64,000 bases of DNA from Mycolicibacterium parafortuitum (GCF_002086815.1 NZ_MVID01000013.1:1-64000), one strand, 5' to 3'. Positions 44,501 through 53,241 are shown, numbered from the stretch's first letter. Numbers and translations are program-made. The notes: generated from the letters alone by a model not told the origin.

Positions 44501-45550
44501 ATGCGCCTTTCAGTCCTCGACCTCGTGCCCGTGCGTTCCGACCAGAGCACCTCCGACGCCCTGGCCGCGACCACACAGCTCGCCCAGGCAGCTGACCGGC
44601 TCGGATACACCCGCTACTGGGTGGCCGAGCACCACAACATGCCCGCGGTCGCCGCGACCAGCCCGCCGGTGCTGATCGCCCACCTGGGTGCGCACACGTC
44701 GTCGATCCGGCTCGGCTCCGGCGGGGTGATGCTGCCCAACCATGCGCCGCTTGCCGTCGCCGAGCAGTTCGCGCTGCTGGAGGCCGCCCACCCCGGGAGG
44801 ATCGACCTCGGGATCGGGCGCGCGCCGGGCTCCGACCCGGTCACGTCGCTGGCGCTGCGCGGCGCGGCCGGACGCGACGACCGCGACATCGAGGCCTTCC
44901 CCGAATACCTCGACGACGTGATGGCGCTGATGGGCCGCACGGGCGTGCGGGTGCCGCTGCCCCGCGACCTGATGCGCGACAACTACATGCTCAAGGCCAC
45001 CCCGGCCGCGGCCTCGGTGCCGACGCTGTGGTTGCTGGGGTCGTCGATGTACTCCGCGCGCCTCGCCGCGGCCAAGGGGCTGCCGTACGTGTTCGCGCAC
45101 CACTTCGCCGGCCAGGGCACGTTGGAGGCGTTGCAGTACTACCGCGACAACTTCCAGCCGAGCAACCTGGCCTCCGAGCCGGTGACGTTCCTGACCGTCA
45201 ACGCCGTCGTCGCCGAAACCCACGACGAGGCAATGCGTCTGGTGCTACCGAACCTGCAGATGATGGCCCGGTTGCGTACCGGTCAGCCGCTGGTGGCGCT
45301 GGACCTCGTCGAGGACGCCGAGGCGCTGGACATGGGGCCGCGGGCGCAGGCGGTGATCGACGGCGGACGCAACCTGGCCGTGGCCGGCGCCCCGGCCGAG
45401 GCCGCCGATCAGGTGCTGGCGCTGGCCGAGAAGTTCGGTGTCGACGAGGTGATGGTCAACCCGGTCGCGTCGGCGTACCGCGGGGTGGATCCGGCCACCG
45501 CGCCGGCCCGGGTGGCCACCCTCGAGCTGCTGGCCAAGGAGTTGTTCTAG
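44501..45550 (+). CDS. Luciferase-like (LLM) flavin-dependent oxidoreductase
   Basis: The 349-residue TIM-barrel enzyme begins RLSVLDLVPVRSDQST. It continues with RYWVAEHHNMPAVAATSPPVLI, RLGSGGVMLPNHAPLAVAEQFA and RIDLGIGRAPGSDP, the signature of the LLM group-1 alkanal monooxygenase-like family. It may use FMN or F420. ATG 44501 is preferred; GTG 44492 and GTG 44459 (overlapping the udgB stop) are alternatives, with AGGAGG at 44482-44487. Its stop shares CTAG with the converging F420-dependent nitroreductase-like gene. Confidence 0.9.
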   Translation: MRLSVLDLVPVRSDQSTSDALAATTQLAQAADRLGYTRYWVAEHHNMPAVAATSPPVLIAHLGAHTSSIRLGSGGVMLPNHAPLAVAEQFALLEAAHPGRIDLGIGRAPGSDPVTSLALRGAAGRDDRDIEAFPEYLDDVMALMGRTGVRVPLPRDLMRDNYMLKATPAAASVPTLWLLGSSMYSARLAAAKGLPYVFAHHFAGQGTLEALQYYRDNFQPSNLASEPVTFLTVNAVVAETHDEAMRLVLPNLQMMARLRTGQPLVALDLVEDAEALDMGPRAQAVIDGGRNLAVAGAPAEAADQVLALAEKFGVDEVMVNPVASAYRGVDPATAPARVATLELLAKELF

Positions 45551-46005
45551 TTCTTCGGTGTGAGCCGCACGATCGGGATCCTGCGTGACGTCCGCTTCTG
45601 GTAACCCTCGTAGCGGTTCGCGTTGCCGTCGTTGACCATCTTCCACAACCGCGGGTAGTCGGGGTCGTCCGCGAGCACCGGCGTCGCGGTCACGGGAAAC
45701 CGCCTCGGTCCGACGTTGATCTCGACGTCCGGGTTGGCCTTCAGATTGTGGTACCACCCGGGCGCCTTCGGGTCGCCGCCCTTGGACGCGACCACGTAGT
45801 AGCTGCCGCCGTCGGGGAAGTACGACAGCGTGTTGGTCCGGCGCTGCCCGGTCTTGGCCCCGACGGTGTGCAGCAGCAGTGACGGCGCGACCCCGGGGAG
45901 CGGGATGCGGTGCCCGATGCGCCCGTCGGTGTTCTTGTACAGCTTGTCGTGCAGCATCAGCAGCCGAGTACCGATGTTCTGTTCGACCCACAGTGCGATG
46001 CCCAT
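45547..46005 (-). CDS. Ddn-like deazaflavin(F420)-dependent nitroreductase family protein
   Basis: The 152-residue split-beta-barrel protein has LLLHTVGAKTGQRRTNTLSYF, then YYVVASKGGDPKAPGWYHNLKANPDVEI and a RFPVTATPVL strand. This is the DUF385/Ddn signature for F420H2-dependent reductases. It matches Rv1261c by position. The family reduces quinones and activates nitroimidazole prodrugs; this one's substrate is unknown. Its end is shared with the LLM gene in a CTAG. It lies downstream of the HIT gene with three bases between, so the two are probably co-transcribed. Confidence 0.9.
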   Translation of the reverse strand: MGIALWVEQNIGTRLLMLHDKLYKNTDGRIGHRIPLPGVAPSLLLHTVGAKTGQRRTNTLSYFPDGGSYYVVASKGGDPKAPGWYHNLKANPDVEINVGPRRFPVTATPVLADDPDYPRLWKMVNDGNANRYEGYQKRTSRRIPIVRLTPKN

Positions 46006-46008
46006 GGG

Positions 46009-46446
46009 TCAATCCTTCTCGGTGGCGTCCACGTGCGCCAGTGCCTCGCGCAGCAGGCGTCCGGTGGCCTCGCGGTCGGGGTCGCGGCGCACCAGCATCC
46101 CCTTGGCGAACGACAGCTTGTCGCCGGTGTGCCGGGGCACCACGTGCAGGTGGATGTGGAAGACGGACTGGAACGCCGCCTTGCCGTCGTTGATCGCGAT
46201 GTTGTTGCCATCGGCGTGCAGGCCCGACCTGCGGGCGGCCTTGGCGATCCGCTGGCCGATCGCCGCCATCCCCGCCAGCGTCGAGGCCGGGGTGTCGGTC
46301 AGGTCCACGGTGTGGACCTTCGGGATCACCAGCGTGTGGCCCCGGGTGAACGGCCGGATGTCGAGGATGGCGAGGTAGTCGTCGTCTTCGTGGATACGGA
46401 TGGCGGGAGCATCCCCGGCGACGATGGCGCAGAACACGCAGGACAT
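46009..46446 (-). CDS. HIT-family nucleotide hydrolase (Rv1262c-like)
   Basis: The 145-residue protein has CVFCAIVAGDAPAIRIHEDDDYLA at the N-terminus and the histidine triad HIHLHVVPRH near residue 100. It would hydrolyse AMP-lysine-, AMP-sulfate- or dinucleotide-type substrates. Cysteines 3 and 6 may bind zinc together with later histidines. Length equals Rv1262c (about 144). It lies three bases ahead of the Ddn-like gene and nine bases after the VOC gene, so the three minus-strand genes form a compact operon. Confidence 0.93.
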   Translation of the reverse strand: MSCVFCAIVAGDAPAIRIHEDDDYLAILDIRPFTRGHTLVIPKVHTVDLTDTPASTLAGMAAIGQRIAKAARRSGLHADGNNIAINDGKAAFQSVFHIHLHVVPRHTGDKLSFAKGMLVRRDPDREATGRLLREALAHVDATEKD

Positions 46447-46455
46447 TCCGCCACG

Positions 46456-46929
46456 CTAGTTGACGTTCTCCTTCGCCCACGCGGCCAGGCGGCGGTCGCG
46501 CTCCTCGGCGGAGACGTCCTCGACCCGCGTCATCACCGTCCAGCGCACACCGAACGGGTCACGCAGCGATGCGAACCGGTCTCCGGTGGCGAAGTCCTGG
46601 GGCGCCTCGCGGATCACCGCGCCGGCCTGCTCAGCCTTGGCGACCACGCCGTCGACGTCGGCGCAGTACAGCGCGACGGAGTACGTGACGGTGTCGTCGG
46701 ACGCCGACGGAGCCCGGGTGCCGTACGCATCGGCAGGGTCGCCGAGTTGCAGACGCCCCGAGCCGAAATCGAGCTCGGCGTGGGCGACGGTGTCGTCCGG
46801 TCCGTCCATCTTCTCGACCAGGACGGCGCCGAACACGTCGGTGTAGAAGTCGATGGCGTCGGCGGCGCGCTCGACGCACAGGAACGGGGTCAGGCTGGTG
46901 TAGCCGGCGGGGATCGGTGCGACAGTCAT
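46456..46929 (-). CDS. VOC-superfamily (glyoxalase-like) protein
   Basis: The 157-residue protein has two beta-alpha-beta-beta-beta modules: YTSLTPFLCVERAADAIDFY with ELDFGSGRLQLGD, and VALYCADVDGVVAKAEQAGA with FASLRDPFGVRWTVMT. It resembles PhnB-like bleomycin-resistance or glyoxalase proteins. ATG 46929 is only 27 bases from the divergent AraC-type GTG, so the two genes share one very short control region. It begins a compact minus-strand run with the HIT and Ddn-like genes. Substrate unknown. Confidence 0.85.
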   Translation of the reverse strand: MTVAPIPAGYTSLTPFLCVERAADAIDFYTDVFGAVLVEKMDGPDDTVAHAELDFGSGRLQLGDPADAYGTRAPSASDDTVTYSVALYCADVDGVVAKAEQAGAVIREAPQDFATGDRFASLRDPFGVRWTVMTRVEDVSAEERDRRLAAWAKENVN

Positions 46930-46956
46930 GGGACCGAGTTTCGTAGCCTCGACAGT

Positions 46957-47790
46957 GTGGGCGCTTGGAAAAACACGACAGCCGGCGAACCGCTGCGCGG
47001 CGTGGTCGGGCGCCCGGGCAGCACCTCGATGTTCGACCTGCGTCGGTGGGCCGCCGACGGAGTGACCGCGCGGTATGTGGAGCATTTCTGGTCGGTGTCC
47101 TGGGATCTGCGGGACAAGGACCCGTTCGACAACACCGTCATCACGTTCCCGTCGCTGCATCTGACCCACGAGTGGGGCGAAGACCGTACGCGGCACGGGT
47201 TCCCGTTGCCGAACACACTCGTCCACGGCGTCGTCGAGCAGGTCTTCCGCACCACGATCAGGGCGCGGGGCTGGGTGGTCGGTGCCCGATTCCGGCCCGG
47301 CGGGTTCACCGCGAGGTTCGGCGGCGACGCGTCGGCGCTGACGGGGCGGGTGGAACCGGTCGCAGAACTGTTCGGCGCGGTCGTCGAGGTGCCCGACGAC
47401 GTCGACGGTGCGGCCGCGGAGTTGGATCGGCTGATCGGACGCGGCGCCGCACCCGACGCGGTGTACCCGGTGTTGGCGAGGCTCGTGGACCGGATCAGGG
47501 ATGACAGCGGCATCCATCGCGTCGACCAGGTGATGACGCATTCTCCGTGGAGCGTGCGCACGACGCAGCGGGTGTTCCGCCGCTACGTCGGGGTCCCGGT
47601 CAAGTGGGTGCTGTGCCGGTACCGCCTGCAGAACGCGGCACTGCAGATCGAATCGGACCCCGGCGTCGATTTCGCCGATCTGGCGGTGCGGCTGGGTTGG
47701 TACGACCAGGCACATTTCATCAACGACTTCCGCGCGATGCTGGGCTGCACGCCGGGTGAGTACGCCGCTAGGTACGGGACGCCGCGGTGA
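46957..47790 (+). CDS. AraC-family transcriptional regulator
   Basis: The 277-residue regulator has an N-terminal beta-rich domain (RYVEHFWSVSWDLRDK, SLHLTHEWGEDRTRHG, VVGARFRPGGFTARFG) of the kind paired with AraC DNA-binding domains. The C-terminal AraC HTH, about residues 190-270, contains RTTQRVFRRYVGVPVKWVLCRYRLQNA and FADLAVRLGWYDQAHFINDFRAMLGCTPGEYA. GTG 46957 has TAGCCT exactly seven bases before it, so it is probably leaderless. It is divergent from the VOC gene. Its 3' end overlaps the converging glycosylase gene by 23 bases. Confidence 0.92.
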   Translation: MGAWKNTTAGEPLRGVVGRPGSTSMFDLRRWAADGVTARYVEHFWSVSWDLRDKDPFDNTVITFPSLHLTHEWGEDRTRHGFPLPNTLVHGVVEQVFRTTIRARGWVVGARFRPGGFTARFGGDASALTGRVEPVAELFGAVVEVPDDVDGAAAELDRLIGRGAAPDAVYPVLARLVDRIRDDSGIHRVDQVMTHSPWSVRTTQRVFRRYVGVPVKWVLCRYRLQNAALQIESDPGVDFADLAVRLGWYDQAHFINDFRAMLGCTPGEYAARYGTPR

Positions 47791-48271
47791 TCTGTTGCCA
47801 CGCGGCGAGTTTGGCGTCGAACGACATGGTCTGCGCCGGGCTGGTGGACGGCAGCCGGGCGAAGTTCAGGGTGTCGGGCCCGCCGACGAGTCGCCGGTAG
47901 TTCTTCTCCGCTGCCGCACCGTTGAAGTACACGTGCGTGATGGTCGGATGGGTCGCGTAGAACGCGCCGAAGTCGTTGGGCACCATGCTGTCCGGCTCGA
48001 CCGCGGAATCGAGGCTGCCGACGCGGCGGCAGTGCTTGAGCACATCCCACACCGCGACCCCGGCGCCGGTCAGCGCGGCGACGCGCTCGTCGTACGGTGC
48101 GGTGGCGTCGAACTCGAACAGGGCCGCGGTGAGACGCCAGAACGCGTTGCGGTCGTACCAGTAGTAGCGCTGCGCGCGCAGTGACGCGACGCCGGGCATG
48201 TTGCCGAGGATGAGGATGCGCGGGTTGGCCGAGACCAGCGGCGGAAAGCTCTCCAGGGTCGGCGACGTCAT
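47768..48271 (-). CDS. Hypoxanthine-DNA glycosylase (family-6 UDG fold)
   Basis: The 167-residue protein has [12 protein letters not shown] (motif 1, family-6 GSMPG type) and [10 protein letters not shown] (motif 2), with NAFWR and FGAFYATHP between. This is the deoxyinosine glycosylase (HDG) subclass of the UDG superfamily, which removes hypoxanthine arising from adenine deamination. On the minus strand TACGGT lies seven bases before ATG 48271. It shares a 25-bp divergent control region with the adenylyl cyclase gene and overlaps the AraC-type gene tail to tail by 23 bases. Confidence 0.88.
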   Translation of the reverse strand: MTSPTLESFPPLVSANPRILILGNMPGVASLRAQRYYWYDRNAFWRLTAALFEFDATAPYDERVAALTGAGVAVWDVLKHCRRVGSLDSAVEPDSMVPNDFGAFYATHPTITHVYFNGAAAEKNYRRLVGGPDTLNFARLPSTSPAQTMSFDAKLAAWQQITAASRT

Positions 48272-48278
48272 GGTCCCG

Positions 48279-48290
48279 ACCGTATACGTT
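48279..48290. promoter_or_regulatory. Abutting back-to-back -10 hexamers of a bidirectional promoter
   Basis: 48285-48290 reads TACGTT on the plus strand, six bases before GTG 48297. 48279-48284 reads TACGGT on the minus strand, seven bases before ATG 48271. The two hexamers touch at the centre of GTATAC. Both transcripts would be leaderless. Confidence 0.6.
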
Positions 48291-48296
48291 GGCCGG

Positions 48297-49412
48297 GTGG
48301 CCGAAGACTTCGATCTGGAGACCAGCGGATTGCTCGACGGGCTCGACGGTGCCGCCCGGGCCGAACGCGCCGAGTTGATCCGCTGGCTGCTCGAGCGCGG
48401 CGTCGGCGCCGACCAGATTCACGGCAGTCCGGCGCCGATGCTGTTGGCCTCGCGGCGGGTCATCGGGGACGACGGCGATTACGTGTCGGCGCGGCAGGCG
48501 GCCGCCACCGCAGGCGTCGAGCTGGAACTGTTCGAGCGGATTCAACGCGCGATGGGCTTGCCCCGGGTCGAGGACCCGGACGCCGAGGTGTTCCTGCGCG
48601 CTGATGCGGAGGCGGCGAAGTTCACCCGCGCGTTCCTCGACGTCGGGATCGCCCCGGACGAGCTGGTGCAGATCACCCGGCTGCTGGGGGACGGGCTGTC
48701 GAGAGCGGCCGAGGCGATGCGGCACGCCGCGCTTGCCGCGGTGATGAGGCCGGGCGCAACGGAATTGGAGATCGCACAGGCATCCGAGGAGTTGGTCGGG
48801 AACGTGGCGCCGCTGCTGGGCCCGATGATTCAGGAAGTTCTGCTGCTGCAGCTGCGGCACGCGATCGAGACCGAGGCCGTGAACGCGACCGAACGCGCCG
48901 AGGGGCAACACCTCCCCGGTGCGCGCCTGGTGACGATCGGGTTCGCCGATCTGGTCGGGTTCACCAGGCTGGGAGAGGCGTTGCCGCCGGAGGAGTTGGA
49001 ACAGCTGGCGCAGAAGCTGGCCGATCTCACACGCGAGATCGCCGTGGCACCAGTGCGGTTCATCAAGACGATCGGTGACGAGGTGATGCTGGTCAGCCCG
49101 GAGCCGGCACCGCTGCTGGAGGCGATGCTGCGCCTGGTCGACGAGACCGAAGGCGACGACGACTTCCCACGGCTGCGTGCCGGGCTCGCGTCCGGGATGG
49201 CCGTGAGCAGGTCGGGGGACTGGTTCGGCAGCCCGGTGAACCTGGCCGCGAGGGTGACCGGTGCGGCGCGGCCGGGGACGGTGCTGGTGGCCGAATCGGC
49301 ACGGGACGCGATCGGTGACGACGACCGCTTCAGCTGGTCGTTCGCCGGCGGCAAGCATCTGAAGGGAATCAAGTCGGAGGTGAAGACCTTCCGCGCGCGG
49401 TGGGCGAGCTGA
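48297..49412 (+). CDS. Class III adenylyl cyclase with N-terminal autoinhibitory domain (Rv1264-like)
   Basis: The 371-residue protein has an N-terminal helical regulatory domain (about 1-195) with [25 protein letters not shown], and a C-terminal cyclase homology domain. Metal-binding Asp is in [10 protein letters not shown], the substrate-specifying Lys and second Asp in [12 protein letters not shown], and the transition-state Asn and Arg in [17 protein letters not shown]. All key residues are present, so it should make cAMP. Sequence closely follows that remembered for the pH-sensing M. tuberculosis cyclase Rv1264. GTG 48297 is preferred over ATG 48270 because TACGTT lies six bases upstream. 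Confidence 0.92.
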   Translation: MAEDFDLETSGLLDGLDGAARAERAELIRWLLERGVGADQIHGSPAPMLLASRRVIGDDGDYVSARQAAATAGVELELFERIQRAMGLPRVEDPDAEVFLRADAEAAKFTRAFLDVGIAPDELVQITRLLGDGLSRAAEAMRHAALAAVMRPGATELEIAQASEELVGNVAPLLGPMIQEVLLLQLRHAIETEAVNATERAEGQHLPGARLVTIGFADLVGFTRLGEALPPEELEQLAQKLADLTREIAVAPVRFIKTIGDEVMLVSPEPAPLLEAMLRLVDETEGDDDFPRLRAGLASGMAVSRSGDWFGSPVNLAARVTGAARPGTVLVAESARDAIGDDDRFSWSFAGGKHLKGIKSEVKTFRARWAS

Positions 49413-49416
49413 CCTT

Positions 49417-49485
49417 CCCCGCGAGCAGACGCAAACTCGCACGACACGCCGGGCGACACGCCGGAGTTTGCGTCTGCTCGCGGGG
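49417..49485. terminator. Perfect 22-bp inverted repeat between convergent genes
   Basis: Arms 49417-49438 and 49464-49485 are exact reverse complements of 22 bases. They contain GCGAGCAGACGCAAACTC, a motif I recall as recurrent in mycobacterial intergenic hairpins. The 25-base loop holds two 11-base direct repeats (CGACACGCCGG). It lies just after the cyclase stop and just before the copper ATPase stop, so a bidirectional terminator is likely despite the lack of a T tract. Confidence 0.7.
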
Positions 49486-49495
49486 GGAGGGCAGT

Positions 49496-51712
49496 TCAGC
49501 GCGACGGGGTGAACGCGCGCAGCCGCAGGCTGTTGCTCACCACGAAAACCGAGCTGAAAGCCATTGCCGCGCCGGCGATCATCGGGTTCAGCAGCCCGGC
49601 GGCGGCCAACGGCAGCGCGGCCACGTTGTAGGCGAACGCCCAGAAGAGGTTGCCCTTGATGGTGCTCAAGGTCTTGCGGGACAACCGGATCGCGTCAGGC
49701 ACGGCGCGCAGATCATTGCTGACCAACGTCAGGTCGCTGGCCTCGATCGCGACATCGGTGCCGCTGCCCATCGCCAGCCCGAGGTCGGCCTGGGCCAATG
49801 CGGCGGCGTCGTTGACCCCGTCGCCGACCATCGCCACGACCTTGCCCTGGCTCTGCAGCCGTTTGACGGTCTCCACCTTCTCCTGCGGCAACACTCCGGC
49901 GATCACTTCGTCGATGCCGACCTCGGCGGCCACCGTGCGCGCCACCGATTCGTTGTCCCCGGTGACCATGATCGGCGTCAGGTCGAGCTGCTTCAGCAGC
50001 GAAATAGCTTCCGCGGAAGACGGTTTCACAGCATCTGCCACCGCCAGGGCGCCGCGGGCCCGGCCGTCCCATCCGATGGCGACCACGGTTCGGCCGTCGG
50101 ACTCCGCTCGGGCGACCGCGTCCGCCAGCTCGTCGGGCACCTCGAACGATCTGTCCGCCAGCAGCGCAACGCGCCCCATCAGCACTCGCCGGCCGTCGAC
50201 CTCGCCTTCCACACCGAGGCCACGCAGATTCGAAAACGCGCCGACCGCAGGCAGATCTCCGAGCTTCTCCCGCGCTCCCGCCGTGATCGCCTCTGCGATC
50301 GGGTGTTCCGACGGGCTCTCGACGGCGCCGGCCAGCCGCAGTATCTCGTCGGGCTGCTCGCCCTCGACCGCGAGAACGTCCACCAGCGTCATATCCCCAG
50401 TGGTCACCGTGCCGGTCTTGTCGACGATCACGGTGTCCACCCGCCGCGTCGACTCCAGCACCTCAGGGCCCTTGATCAGGATTCCCAGCTGGGCGCCGCG
50501 TCCGGTACCGACCATCAACGCCGTCGGCGTCGCCAACCCGAGCGCACACGGGCACGCGATGATCAGCACCGCCACAGCCGCCGTGAACGCCGCCGCCAGC
50601 GATGCGCCGCTGCCGATCCAGAACCCCAGCGTCGCCACCGACAATGCGATCACGATCGGCACGAAGACCCCGGAGATCCGGTCGGCGAGCCGCTGCGCCT
50701 GCGCCTTGCCGTTCTGCGCGTCCTCCACCAGTCGCGCCATCTGCGCCAACTGGGTGTCCGCACCGACGCGCTCCGCGCGAACCACGAGCCGGCCGTCGGC
50801 GTTCACGGTCGCGCCGACCACCTGGTCGCCAGGCTTCACCTCGGCGGGCACCGACTCACCGGTGAGCATCGACGCATCGATCGCCGACGCCCCGTCGACG
50901 ACGACACCGTCGGTGGCGATCTTCTCGCCCGGCCGGACCACGAACTCGTCGCCGACCCGCAGCTGATCGACCGGTATGCGGTGCTCCGACCCGTTCCGAA
51001 GGACCGTGACCTCTTTGGCGCCCAGCTCCAGCAGGGCCCGCAGTGCCGCACCGGCACGGCGCTTGGCCCGCGCCTCGAAGTATCGGCCGGCCAGGATGAA
51101 GGTCGTCACGCCGGCGGCCGCTTCGAGGTAGATGTTGCCGCTGCCGTCGGTGCGGGCGATCGTCAGCTCGAACGGGTGCGTCATCCCCGGAATGCCCGCG
51201 GTGCCCCAGAACAGCGCGTAGACCGACCAGCCGAACGCGGCCAGGGTGCCGACCGAGATCAACGTGTCCATGGTGGCGGTGCCGTGCCGCAGGTTCGTCC
51301 ACGCAGCCTGGTGGAACGGCCACGCACCCCACACCACGACGGGGGCGGCCAGCGTCAGCGACAGCCACTGCCAGTAGGTGAACTGCAGCGCGGGTGCCAT
51401 CGCCATCGCGATCACCGGCACCGACAGCGCCACACAGATCAGCAGGCGCTGCCGCAGGGTGGCCGTCGGGTCGACGGGCGCCTCCGGCGCCGCGTCCGCG
51501 GCGGGCGCAGGCACCGATGCCTGGTACCCGGCCGACTCCACGGCCGTCACCAACTGGTCGGCGGTGACGTCGTCACCGAACTCGACGCGGGCCTTCTCGG
51601 TCGCGAAGTTGACCGAGGCGGTCACGCCGTCGAGCTTGTTGAGCTTCTTCTCCACCCGCGCGGCGCACGACGCACACGTCATGCCGCCGATGGACAACTC
51701 GATGGTGTTCAT
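49496..51712 (-). CDS. Copper-exporting P1B-type ATPase
   Basis: The 738-residue ATPase has an N-terminal heavy-metal domain with [10 protein letters not shown] (residues 10-19). Eight predicted helices follow, with the TGES actuator loop near 284, membrane metal site [11 protein letters not shown] near 389, phosphorylation loop DKTGTVTTG near 432, and [10 protein letters not shown] near 632. These define a P1B-1 Cu+ exporter, similar to CtpV/CopA. ATG 51712 overlaps the stop of the small upstream gene (ATGA). It is the last gene of a three-gene minus-strand operon behind a CsoR-like operator. Confidence 0.94.
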   Translation of the reverse strand: MNTIELSIGGMTCASCAARVEKKLNKLDGVTASVNFATEKARVEFGDDVTADQLVTAVESAGYQASVPAPAADAAPEAPVDPTATLRQRLLICVALSVPVIAMAMAPALQFTYWQWLSLTLAAPVVVWGAWPFHQAAWTNLRHGTATMDTLISVGTLAAFGWSVYALFWGTAGIPGMTHPFELTIARTDGSGNIYLEAAAGVTTFILAGRYFEARAKRRAGAALRALLELGAKEVTVLRNGSEHRIPVDQLRVGDEFVVRPGEKIATDGVVVDGASAIDASMLTGESVPAEVKPGDQVVGATVNADGRLVVRAERVGADTQLAQMARLVEDAQNGKAQAQRLADRISGVFVPIVIALSVATLGFWIGSGASLAAAFTAAVAVLIIACPCALGLATPTALMVGTGRGAQLGILIKGPEVLESTRRVDTVIVDKTGTVTTGDMTLVDVLAVEGEQPDEILRLAGAVESPSEHPIAEAITAGAREKLGDLPAVGAFSNLRGLGVEGEVDGRRVLMGRVALLADRSFEVPDELADAVARAESDGRTVVAIGWDGRARGALAVADAVKPSSAEAISLLKQLDLTPIMVTGDNESVARTVAAEVGIDEVIAGVLPQEKVETVKRLQSQGKVVAMVGDGVNDAAALAQADLGLAMGSGTDVAIEASDLTLVSNDLRAVPDAIRLSRKTLSTIKGNLFWAFAYNVAALPLAAAGLLNPMIAGAAMAFSSVFVVSNSLRLRAFTPSR

Positions 51713-51876
51713 CGGTGGCTCCCGTCCGGATGCTCACCGCTGACCGAGTGGGCGTCCGGCGCGACCACGTCGGGGCCGAACGCGTTGCCGACCCACGTCG
51801 CGGCCGCGAAGACCACGACGAGCGCGACGACGAAAGCGGCGATCCTGACGGGGGTGGGCATGGCGGATCCGGTCAC
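51709..51876 (-). CDS. Small single-helix membrane protein in copper operon
   Basis: The 55-residue protein has one hydrophobic helix (about residues 12-33: [19 protein letters not shown]). A short exposed C-terminus with three histidines ([15 protein letters not shown]) could bind copper. GTG 51876 overlaps the CopZ stop (GTGA) and its stop overlaps the ATPase start (ATGA), so it is translated in lockstep with both. ATG 51861 is the alternative start, giving 50 residues. I recognise no family. Its position suggests an accessory to copper export. Confidence 0.72.
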   Translation of the reverse strand: MTGSAMPTPVRIAAFVVALVVVFAAATWVGNAFGPDVVAPDAHSVSGEHPDGSHR

Positions 51877-52079
51877 CCGGCCAGGGTGTAGCCGGCCTCT
51901 TCGACGGCGGCGCGGATGGCGGCGTCGTCGACCGGGGTGTCGCTCGAGATCGTGACCGTACCCTGGGAGACGTCGACGTCGACCCCGACGACGCCAGGGA
52001 CCTGGGTGAGCTCGGCGCGTACGGAATTCGCGCACCCGCTGCAGCTCATACCCTCGACGGTGATGGTGGTGGTGCTCAT
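51873..52079 (-). CDS. copZ: CopZ-like copper chaperone (single HMA domain)
   Basis: The 68-residue domain has the metal motif GMSCSGCANSV at residues 9-19 and the ferredoxin-like alternation of the family. It would carry Cu+ to the ATPase encoded two genes downstream. ATG 52079 is the first start after the operator; TATGCT at the operator edge may be its -10. First gene of the operon. Confidence 0.92.
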   Translation of the reverse strand: MSTTTITVEGMSCSGCANSVRAELTQVPGVVGVDVDVSQGTVTISSDTPVDDAAIRAAVEEAGYTLAG

Positions 52080-52114
52080 GACGCTCCTCTCCGCGACGCT
52101 TGCTAAGTCCTAGC

Positions 52115-52131
52115 ATACCCCCCTAGGGTAT
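52115..52131. promoter_or_regulatory. CsoR-like copper operator in divergent copper promoter
   Basis: ATACCC-N5-GGGTAT is a dyad like the ATACCC/GGGTAT operators of actinobacterial CsoR copper sensors. It lies between the copZ and DUF305 starts (35 and 32 bases away) and overlaps a TATGCT hexamer toward copZ. No csoR gene is in the window. Confidence 0.75.
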
Positions 52132-52163
52132 CCATCGACACCCGCACTCGAAGGGAGCACGAA

Positions 52164-52799
52164 GTGTTGTCGAAACGCAGTCTGCTGGCCGGAACGGCCG
52201 CTGTGGGCGCCACCCTGGCGGTGGTGCTCTCCGGTTGCAGCGACGTCGGCACCGAATCGGCCGAGCACGACCACGGCAGCCACGAGCACGAGACGACGTC
52301 GGCGCCTGCCGACGGCGCTCAAAGCGCGCACAACGAGGCCGACGCGACCTTCGCCCGCGACATGATCCCCCACCACGAGCAGGCCATCGTGATGAGCGAC
52401 ATCATCCTGGTCAAACCCGATATCGATCCCCGGGTTACCGAGCTCGCCACCCAGATCAAGGATGCGCAGGGGCCGGAGATCGCGACCATGCAGGGCTGGC
52501 TCACCCAGTGGGGCGTGCAGACCCCGTCCGGGCATGCGGGTCACGGTGGCATGAGCGGTCACGCCGAGATGGGGATGATGACCGACCAGCAGCTCGAACA
52601 GCTGCGTCAGGCGCAGGGCGCCGACGCCGCCCGCCAGTTCCTCGAAGGCATGATCGTCCACCACGAGGGTGCGGTGCGGATGGCGCAGACCGAGGTCGAC
52701 ACCGGCCAGGCGGAGGAGGCCGTCCACCTCGCGCACGAGATCATCGAGACCCAGCAGCGCGAGATCGCCACGATGAAGGAGATCCTCGACTCGCTGTAG
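52164..52799 (+). CDS. DUF305 lipoprotein, copper-associated
   Basis: The 211-residue lipoprotein has lipobox LSGC (Cys23) followed by a His/Glu-rich linker (AEHDHGSHEHE). The DUF305 four-helix-type domain contains repeated MIPHHEQAIVM and MIVHHEGAVRMAQ motifs, and a central Gly/His/Met-rich loop (HAGHGGMSGHAEMGMM) is suited to metal binding. GTG 52164 follows AAGGGAG. It is divergent from copZ across the CsoR-like operator, so extracytoplasmic copper capture is a reasonable inference. Confidence 0.88.
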   Translation: MLSKRSLLAGTAAVGATLAVVLSGCSDVGTESAEHDHGSHEHETTSAPADGAQSAHNEADATFARDMIPHHEQAIVMSDIILVKPDIDPRVTELATQIKDAQGPEIATMQGWLTQWGVQTPSGHAGHGGMSGHAEMGMMTDQQLEQLRQAQGADAARQFLEGMIVHHEGAVRMAQTEVDTGQAEEAVHLAHEIIETQQREIATMKEILDSL

Positions 52800-52808
52800 G
52801 TTCGCGAC

Positions 52809-53240
52809 ATGCGAATCCTCGTGCAACGCGTCACCTCCGCCGCCGTCACCGTGGCCGGGGACGTCGTCGGCAGGATCGAGCCGCAGACCCAGGGACTTCT
52901 CGCGCTGGTCGGCGTCACACACGACGACGATCCGGCCAAGGCCAAACGTCTCGCCGAAAAGCTCTGGGGGCTGCGGATTCTCGACGACGAGAAGTCGGCG
53001 AGTGATATCGGCGCGCCGATCCTGGTGATCAGTCAGTTCACCCTCTACGGCAACACCACCAAAGGCCGGCGGCCGACGTGGAACGCCGCGGCGCCGGGTC
53101 CGGTGGCTCAACCGCTCGTCGACGAGTTCGCCGACGCGCTGCGCTCGCTCGGCGCGACCGTGCAGACGGGGGTGTTCGGCGCCGACATGCAGGTCGAACT
53201 CGTCAACGACGGTCCGGTGACCGTGATGCTCGAGCTCTGA
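52809..53240 (+). CDS. dtd: D-aminoacyl-tRNA deacylase
   Basis: The 143-residue enzyme begins [15 protein letters not shown]. It has the two active-site motifs SQFTLYGNT and NDGPVT at the expected spacing. It hydrolyses D-amino acids from mischarged tRNA. TAGGTT lies six bases before ATG 52809 and includes the stop codon of the DUF305 gene, so it probably has its own leaderless promoter rather than depending on the copper operon. In M. tuberculosis the gene lies elsewhere (Rv1897c as I recall). Confidence 0.95.
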   Translation: MRILVQRVTSAAVTVAGDVVGRIEPQTQGLLALVGVTHDDDPAKAKRLAEKLWGLRILDDEKSASDIGAPILVISQFTLYGNTTKGRRPTWNAAAPGPVAQPLVDEFADALRSLGATVQTGVFGADMQVELVNDGPVTVMLEL

Positions 53241-53241
53241 G

